Origin: Pseudomonadota bacterium
GTDB lineage: Bacteria > Pseudomonadota > Gammaproteobacteria > Acidiferrobacterales > Acidiferrobacteraceae
Assembly (NCBI GenBank): GCA_021795255.1
Contig: JAJYPQ010000121.1
Coordinates: 1 to 9,857 of the forward strand
Reading direction: 5' to 3'
Length of the DNA: 9,857 nucleotides
Of the stretch, positions 5,923 through 9,857 are shown piece after piece. The notes under the pieces are model-generated. The model was not told the origin of the DNA. It did not search any database and was given only the letters and a program-made list of their open reading frames with translations. Every line of letters starts with the position of its first letter. Within the stretch, counting starts at the first letter, position 1. Both the position numbers and the translations under genes were made by a program.

Positions 5923-6253
5923 AAACATCCTCGTGGCGAAGCTTGAGCGACGGGCACCGAGAACGAGGGGTCCGTCGGATCCCGGTTTATTGATAGAGGC
6001 GACCCCAGTCGCAATCCCCGTGCCGTGCTAGACCGCCATTGGCGCGGATATGTACCGCCGCCCGGTTCCTTCCGACACAGCCACCGCGGGCGACATCACC
6101 GCTTCCCGGAAGACCGCCCAGCGCATTCTCGCGCCCCGGGGTCTTTGTGGTCAACGTGAAATCTACGGCCCCTGGCTTGACGAAATATGACTTTGCCGGC
6201 ACGCTTTAGCGACAACAATTCCGTTCACCAAAAAGATTCTAGGGGAGATAACC
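5923..6253. other. Intergenic region between two divergent DUF3617-like genes
   Basis: 331 bases expected to hold both divergent promoters. No convincing pair of -35/-10 boxes was found on either strand. A 71-codon minus-strand frame (5987-6202) begins with GTG and has no ribosome binding site; its codons are plausible and it contains two cysteines, but nothing identifies it, so it is not called. The plus-strand gene's ribosome binding site GGGGAG is at 6242-6247. Confidence 0.4.
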
Positions 6254-6667
6254 ATGCGCGCGTTGGGACTTATGCTGATAAGCGTCGGCTTGCGGCTTCA
6301 CGCGGCGACCCTAGCCCAAGGGCAATGGCGCGTGACGGTCCATAGCCCTTACCTCGACACGACGTACACGACCTGTGATCGCGGCGCCGCCGCTTCCAGT
6401 TGGATGGTGAATCAGTCCGGCCAAAAATGTCATGTGGTCTCCTGGTGGCAAACAGGACAAGCCGTTCGGGGACGCGAGGTCTGCTACCAGACTATGCCAA
6501 ATGGCGGCGTTACAGCGACGCGCACCGATATCCATTTGACTCTCGGACCACACGATAAAAGTTATTCCGGCCATCTTGCCGCCCATGTCAAAACGCCGAT
6601 GGGGGTCTTTACAAGCCAAGAGTCCCTTGTGGCTCGTTGGTTGTCGCCGATCTGCACCTCCCGCTAA
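6254..6667 (+). CDS. Small exported cysteine-containing protein, DUF3617-like
   Basis: 137 residues. A short signal peptide is likely (hydrophobic 4-14, cleavage near residues 17-18, LHA). The mature part opens with GQWRVTVHS, matching the (P)GxWxxxxx strand of DUF3617, followed by cysteines at 41, 59, 77 and 134. The family usually carries a CxxxxxxG segment, a cysteine-containing middle strand and a C-terminal cysteine, in agreement. An alternating polar strand pattern suggests a beta-barrel or sandwich with two disulfides formed in the periplasm. The DsbA-type protein encoded at 1803-2438 is one conceivable oxidant, but this is inference. Start: GGGGAG at 6242-6247, 6 nt before the ATG. 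It may be a distant paralogue of the divergent neighbour at 5344-5922. Function unknown. Confidence 0.7.
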   Translation: MRALGLMLISVGLRLHAATLAQGQWRVTVHSPYLDTTYTTCDRGAAASSWMVNQSGQKCHVVSWWQTGQAVRGREVCYQTMPNGGVTATRTDIHLTLGPHDKSYSGHLAAHVKTPMGVFTSQESLVARWLSPICTSR

Positions 6668-6996
6668 ATATTAGCCCACGCGTCTTCCCTCCTGGCCCGT
6701 AGGTCAGTAGCGGCAAGCGCGCTCTTTGGCCTTGCGCGGTTTTCTGATGTGTCCCCACAGGGTATGGGCCGCTGTCGTGGCCAGAAAAGTCTAGCGACCA
6801 GGGGTGTGAGCGGACGGTGCTATCGCGCCCGGAACTGATGGGGGAAGTCACGAGCATGATCGGTGTGCATAAGCTCCTCCCAGGCGGGACTCGCAGGAAG
6901 TATTGCTTTGGCCTACTGATCGCGCCACTATGATCCTGCTACTCACTTTACTAGAGCGCCCTTGCTCCTCCTCGCGCTATAGGGAGCCATTACATT
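6668..6996. other. Gene-free stretch upstream of the zinc-ribbon gene
   Basis: 329 bases without a supported gene. Right at the preceding stop codon, GCTAA (6663-6667) and TTAGC (6671-6675) form a small AT-rich hairpin without a T-run. A TATGAT hexamer at 6929-6934 could be the -10 box for the gene at 6997, but no good -35 accompanies it. The part from about 6700 to 6860 has short coding-like runs in more than one frame interrupted by stops, which might be a decayed gene, though nothing is recognisable. Confidence 0.35.
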
Positions 6997-7509
6997 ATGA
7001 AAGACTCGCCCTCATCGCCAGAAGACCTTGAAACCTTAGGGGAGGCGTATCGGGAGCTGCTCGGAAAGGCCCTACGCCATGCCCGCCAGACTGACGCCCT
7101 GCTCCATCACGCTATCAGCGAGATACGAAGTGAGCTTGTTGCCATGGGTCGCGTGGGCGAACGTGAGATAGTTCAGTTAGAACAGTACCTGAAGCGCGAT
7201 TTAAGAGATGCCGCCCACTATCTGGGTAGGACTGGCCGCGAGTTGGCGGATTGGTTAGGGTTCGATGTGGCCTTAACGGAGGAGGCCTTCTGGAATATGT
7301 TTTTGGAGGCCGCCAATAAAACTACGGCAGAGTTGCTCCAGCTCAGAATCCAAGCGGACGCTGCCGGCTACCACACAGGCGAAATGACGGGCCTAGGAAC
7401 GCTGGTCTGCGATCACTGCAGTGGAGGCCTCTCTTTTTATAAGCCGGGCCACATCCCGCCCTGCCCGAGTTGCCACAACACGCGGTTTCATCGCCAGAGC
7501 ATGACATGA
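6997..7509 (+). CDS. YbeL/DUF1451-type zinc-ribbon protein
   Basis: 170 residues, cytoplasmic. An N-terminal, mostly helical, charged region (10-125), likely coiled coil, is followed by a zinc ribbon with CxxC pairs at Cys138/Cys141 and Cys156/Cys159. The junction YHTGEMTGLGTLVCDHC is highly characteristic of DUF1451, whose E. coli member YbeL (about 160 residues) has YHSGEVVGLGNLVCEKC at the same place. The family's function is not established; the ribbon is expected to bind one zinc ion. AGGGAG at 6981-6986, 10 nt before the ATG, is the ribosome binding site. It is single, followed by a weak terminator-like hairpin, and is the last chromosomal-type gene before the transfer genes. Confidence 0.88.
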   Translation: MKDSPSSPEDLETLGEAYRELLGKALRHARQTDALLHHAISEIRSELVAMGRVGEREIVQLEQYLKRDLRDAAHYLGRTGRELADWLGFDVALTEEAFWNMFLEAANKTTAELLQLRIQADAAGYHTGEMTGLGTLVCDHCSGGLSFYKPGHIPPCPSCHNTRFHRQSMT

Positions 7510-7529
7510 CGCGTGTCAGTCGCATTTTT
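7502..7529 (+). terminator. Weak terminator-like hairpin after the zinc-ribbon gene
   Basis: TGACA (7502-7506) and TGTCA (7514-7518) form a 5-bp stem around a 7-nt loop that includes the stop codon; six bases later comes TTTTT (7525-7529). The stem is short and set back from the T-run, so it would be a poor intrinsic terminator. Confidence 0.3.
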
Positions 7530-7571
7530 ATGTCTGCCTACCTTTCTCCGACTAGAAGTAGCCGAAGTTGA

Positions 7572-7862
7572 TCAGACCCCCAGCGTGATGGCGCGCTGAG
7601 GCCCGGAACTCCGGAACATGTTCAATGGGGTCGCGAGATATGTGAGTCTCAGTTCGACCACCGTGAAGAGGGCGAGTCCTATGGCCGCCGTGGCGAAAGG
7701 CCCGGCGTGAGCGGGTGCGGGCTGGTCGTCACGCCACGGTTCTTGCCGAGCGTGCCGGTCGCCATACCCAGAAGGTGCACGAGGAGGTTTATGGAAACGA
7801 GATCGCCAACACGCGATTGACCCGTATTGGCGAGCCGCGGGGTGTGTTTTATGACCTACCAA
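7572..7862 (-). pseudogene. Possible decayed tail of a membrane protein next to the transfer genes
   Basis: The stretch 7510-7889 (380 bp) has no complete convincing gene. One minus-strand frame (96 codons, only a TTG start, no ribosome binding site) has a random-looking first half. Its last 45 residues look natural: a hydrophobic segment at 56-78 (FATAAIGLALFTVVELRLTYLA) followed by TPLNMFRSSG and a short tail. This would fit the 3' end of a gene cut off when the mobile element arrived or rearranged, but a chance open frame in GC-rich DNA is also possible. No family recognised. Confidence 0.22.
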
Positions 7863-7889
7863 ACCTTGGCCGCCCTTGCGCCGAGCGTG

Positions 7890-8654
7890 CTAGCGGTCGC
7901 GGGAAAAGCGCTCCTGCATCCGTTGCCGCGTGCGCTCGAGGTATTCCCGGCGGCGCAGGCGCACCCGCAGCCACGCGGGCCATCTGTGTGGGCGGCGCAC
8001 GGTAGCCAAGGCCCGCAAGGCCGCGAGCCTTTGCCCTTGGCGCGTGATGACACCATGCCGGGCCAGGGCGTGTGCGAAGCCCAAATGGAAGGAGCCGCCC
8101 TCGTGACTGGGACCAGGCAATGCCCTAAGCCCCTGGCGGTCACAGTGCCTGCGCCACACGGCGTGCAGACCGACAAGCCAGGCGCGCCGGTCCCAATTTT
8201 TATCCGCGGGGGCAAGGCCTCCGGCGTCCCAAGTCGGAAAGCTCACTAAGGCATGGACATGGGGATTGCGCGGATGGTCCAGATGGACGTGCCAATCGAC
8301 GGCGTGTCCGCAGGCTACGAACTCGTCTTCCAAGAATCCGCGCATAAGGAGGATCTGGGATTCGAGCGGCCAGCCGCGCGGCAGGGCGATGATCAGTTCG
8401 CGGGCGAGTCTCGCGTTGGCGCGCGTCAGATGGGCCTCTATGGCGTTCCAGAGCCGGCCCGAGTCGCGTAAGTGCGGGCTCGCATGGCGGGGCAGCCGCA
8501 GTTCGGAATAGCTAAGCCCAGGCCGTTTTTCAAAATTGAATGTTTTTCGCAATCTTTCGTCGTAGAGACGCCGGCGGCCGCAATAGGCGGCGGCACGGAC
8601 CGCGCTGTGTCCTTGGCCGCGAGAGATGCTGCGCACAAAGAGGGCGGTATTCAC
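7890..8654 (-). CDS. Compact MobA/MobL-family relaxase
   Basis: 254 residues. The N-terminus, with SRGQGHSAVRAAAYCGRRRLYD at 11-32, is the MobA/MobL opening; Tyr24 aligns with the catalytic tyrosine of RSF1010 MobA. LWNAIEAHLTRANARLARELIIALP (68-92) is the next family block. The HUH metal site is HVHLDHPRNPHVHAL, with His124, His132 and His134. Such enzymes nick one strand at oriT, stay bound to the 5' end and are exported through a type IV channel. The rest is an Arg-rich tail (165-254). RSF1010 MobA is far longer (about 700 residues) because it carries a primase, so this is close to a bare nuclease domain. The GTG start (8652-8654) is preceded by GAGGA at 7 nt. It is divergent from the coupling-protein gene. 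All catalytic residues are present. Confidence 0.9.
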   Translation of the reverse strand: MNTALFVRSISRGQGHSAVRAAAYCGRRRLYDERLRKTFNFEKRPGLSYSELRLPRHASPHLRDSGRLWNAIEAHLTRANARLARELIIALPRGWPLESQILLMRGFLEDEFVACGHAVDWHVHLDHPRNPHVHALVSFPTWDAGGLAPADKNWDRRAWLVGLHAVWRRHCDRQGLRALPGPSHEGGSFHLGFAHALARHGVITRQGQRLAALRALATVRRPHRWPAWLRVRLRRREYLERTRQRMQERFSRDR

Positions 8655-8667
8655 GAGGGGATCCTCG
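8654..8667 (-). promoter_or_regulatory. Hairpin covering the relaxase start codon and ribosome binding site
   Basis: CGAGG (8654-8658) and CCTCG (8663-8667) are perfect 5-bp arms around a 4-nt loop. In the relaxase mRNA one arm carries the GAGGA ribosome binding site and the other runs into the GTG start codon, so the fold would block initiation. Small stem, so moderate evidence only. Confidence 0.35.
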
Positions 8668-8689
8668 CTGATTCGAGAGTGGGCGTTAA

Positions 8690-8720
8690 GGATAAGGCTT
8701 GCTAGCCTGCGTTTTTATCC
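8690..8720. other. Inverted repeat between relaxase and coupling genes, candidate oriT or operator
   Basis: GGATAA (8690-8695) pairs with TTATCC (8715-8720), and inside it GGCT (8696-8699) pairs with AGCC (8704-8707) around TGCT, leaving a 7-nt bulge on one side. It lies directly before the GGAGG ribosome binding site of the coupling gene. Origins of transfer commonly have an inverted repeat close to the nick site and often lie beside the relaxase gene, but no nick consensus can be identified with confidence. Confidence 0.3.
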
Positions 8721-8731
8721 GGAGGAACCCG

Positions 8732-9857
8732 GTGGCGCCCGCGAAACCAAAAGCGTCTTTTCGAAGCCGCAATCGCGCCGATCGCCGGCGCCTGCGGGCG
8801 CTTCTGGATGCCGGCGAGCAAGTCGAGGCGCATGGCCTCTTGCACGAAAAAGACAGGCTTGCCGAATGCTTGTCTCAAGGGGGACGTCGCAATCCTCCCT
8901 CTTTGACACCAGGGCCCGCGACCGCGCACGGCGGCTGGGATGCCGTCCCTCGAGGACAGCCACTGCTTCGTCCCAAGCCGCAGTCGCGGCGTCTCCACCG
9001 CTTACTGATGGCCACAGCCTGGCTGAGCTTTCCTGGCGTGGTCCTCGGGAAATATATACGCCAGCTGATACCGCAGGCGCCGCGTCCGCCTGGGTTTGCG
9101 GTGTGGCTTGGCGTCGGCACGGGGCTGCTCGCGGCTCGCGCACGCTATCGCGCCTCTTCGCGCCGGCCGGCCGTTCTCGGTCTATCGGATCTGGGACAAA
9201 ACCTGCTGGTCTTGGGCGGCATCGGATCCGGCAAGACCACGTCTGTCATCCAGCCAGTCTTGTGGCAGTGTTTGCGCCAAGGGGTGGGTGGCTTGATCTT
9301 CGACATCAAGGGCGATTTCGGGGCCGCGGCTATGGGCCTTGGGCGCGCCACCCATCGTACCCTGACCATCATCGGCCCCAAGCGCCGAGCCTTTAACCTC
9401 TTGCGCGGCTTGACGCCCGAGGCCGCCGCGGGCTTTTTAAAGTCGGCCCTCCTGCTCACCGGTTCGCCGAGCGACCCCTTCTGGGTCGATACCGCGATCG
9501 AACTCTGCCGCAACGCCTTGGGGGTACTGTCCTTTCTCCCCGAGCACTATAGCTTGGCAGGTCTATACGACTACCTCTTCCACGACGAGGCGCGCGAACG
9601 CTGGGATCGGCAGCTCGCCGAAGAGGCCGTGGGCTTAAGCCCTCAGGCGCTGCGCCTTTTGCGGAGTTACCAGTCTTACCACGAGGGCGTCTTCACACGC
9701 TTTGATGCCAAGGTCGTCGCCGGCGTCTTGGCAAGCGCAGCTCAGGTGCTGACCCCCTTCACCCATCCGGATCTGGTCGACGCCTTTTGTCCCCCGGTCG
9801 ATGCTTTGACCATAGACACCCTGGGTGCCGGCGATGTGTTTCTCGTTGATCTCCCGC
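8732..9857 (+). CDS. VirD4/TraG-type coupling ATPase (5' part; runs off the window)
   Basis: 375 codons are visible with no stop before the window end. The protein has a basic, polar N-terminus (1-88). Two hydrophobic membrane segments follow at about 91-109 (LLMATAWLSFPGVVLGKYI) and 121-135. The ATPase domain has Walker A GGIGSGKTT at 162-170 and a Walker-B-like segment GLIFDIKGDF at 187-196. This is the layout of type IV coupling proteins: membrane-anchored hexameric ATPases that bring the relaxase-DNA complex to the secretion channel. Later residues (FWVDTAIELCRNAL, LLRSYQSYHEGVFTR, VFLVDLP) fit the TraG/VirD4 group. The GTG at 8732 is chosen because GGAGG at 8721-8725 lies 6 nt before it; in-frame stops at 8669, 8687 and 8693 limit the start, leaving only TTG 8699 as a longer option. 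It is paired with the divergent relaxase. Confidence 0.9.
   Translation, partial: MAPAKPKASFRSRNRADRRRLRALLDAGEQVEAHGLLHEKDRLAECLSQGGRRNPPSLTPGPATAHGGWDAVPRGQPLLRPKPQSRRLHRLLMATAWLSFPGVVLGKYIRQLIPQAPRPPGFAVWLGVGTGLLAARARYRASSRRPAVLGLSDLGQNLLVLGGIGSGKTTSVIQPVLWQCLRQGVGGLIFDIKGDFGAAAMGLGRATHRTLTIIGPKRRAFNLLRGLTPEAAAGFLKSALLLTGSPSDPFWVDTAIELCRNALGVLSFLPEHYSLAGLYDYLFHDEARERWDRQLAEEAVGLSPQALRLLRSYQSYHEGVFTRFDAKVVAGVLASAAQVLTPFTHPDLVDAFCPPVDALTIDTLGAGDVFLVDLP

Noticed and set aside
5987..6202. 71-codon minus-strand frame between the DUF3617-like genes
   Set aside because: GTG start without a ribosome binding site and no recognisable family. Codon use is plausible, so it stays an open question rather than a call.
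6609..6857. 82-codon minus-strand frame overlapping the end of the small DUF3617-like gene
   Set aside because: No ribosome binding site, partly antisense to a supported gene, and no recognised motif. I considered a decayed transposase but could point to no catalytic residue or terminal inverted repeat.
7827..8249. 140-codon plus-strand frame antisense to the relaxase
   Set aside because: It lies opposite the relaxase coding sequence, whose catalytic motifs are intact; its translation is Pro/Ala/Gly-rich and resembles nothing.
8626..9396. 256-codon plus-strand frame overlapping the coupling-protein gene
   Set aside because: It is a shadow frame with low-complexity, Arg/Ser-rich translation; the overlapping frame starting at 8732 contains Walker A and B motifs and stays open to the window end.

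Overview
The window looks like chromosome of a GC-rich proteobacterium, most likely gammaproteobacterial, that runs into the edge of a conjugative or mobilizable element on the right. The gammaproteobacterial reading rests on a fragment that reads as the C-terminus of Mpl (peptidoglycan recycling) and on a YbeL/DUF1451-type zinc-ribbon protein. No rRNA or ribosomal gene is present, so genus cannot be fixed. No tRNA, CRISPR array or intact insertion sequence was seen.

Left part (1-4072): the last codons of a probable mpl overlap tail to tail with a minus-strand gene for a stand-alone cyclic-nucleotide-binding-domain protein. A non-coding stretch of about 530 bp follows, then an exported DUF336 (GlcG/HbpS-like) protein. 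Next is a tight two-gene unit: an exported DsbA-type thiol-disulfide protein with a CPHC active site, and, 2 bp later, a thiamine-diphosphate enzyme of the acetolactate synthase large-subunit family. A 32-bp near-identical element occurs upstream of the cyclic-nucleotide gene and again upstream of the DsbA-type gene.

Middle (4184-7509): a small two-helix membrane protein (minus) whose ribosome binding site lies in a perfect inverted repeat; an exported Sel1-repeat protein with four exact 36-residue units; two divergently oriented, probably exported DUF3617-like proteins; and the DUF1451 zinc-ribbon protein. These are mostly single-gene units with envelope-directed products.

Right part (7510-9857): a poorly coding stretch with a possible decayed membrane-protein tail, then a compact MobA/MobL-type relaxase (minus) divergent from a VirD4/TraG-type coupling ATPase (plus) that runs off the window. 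The 77-bp gap between them carries two inverted repeats and is a candidate site for regulation or for the origin of transfer. Relaxase and coupling protein are the two proteins that cut the DNA and deliver it to a type IV secretion channel, so this is the edge of a transfer module. Because the coupling gene has no stop in the window, its start (GTG at 8732) was found by reading the frame back from the Walker A motif.
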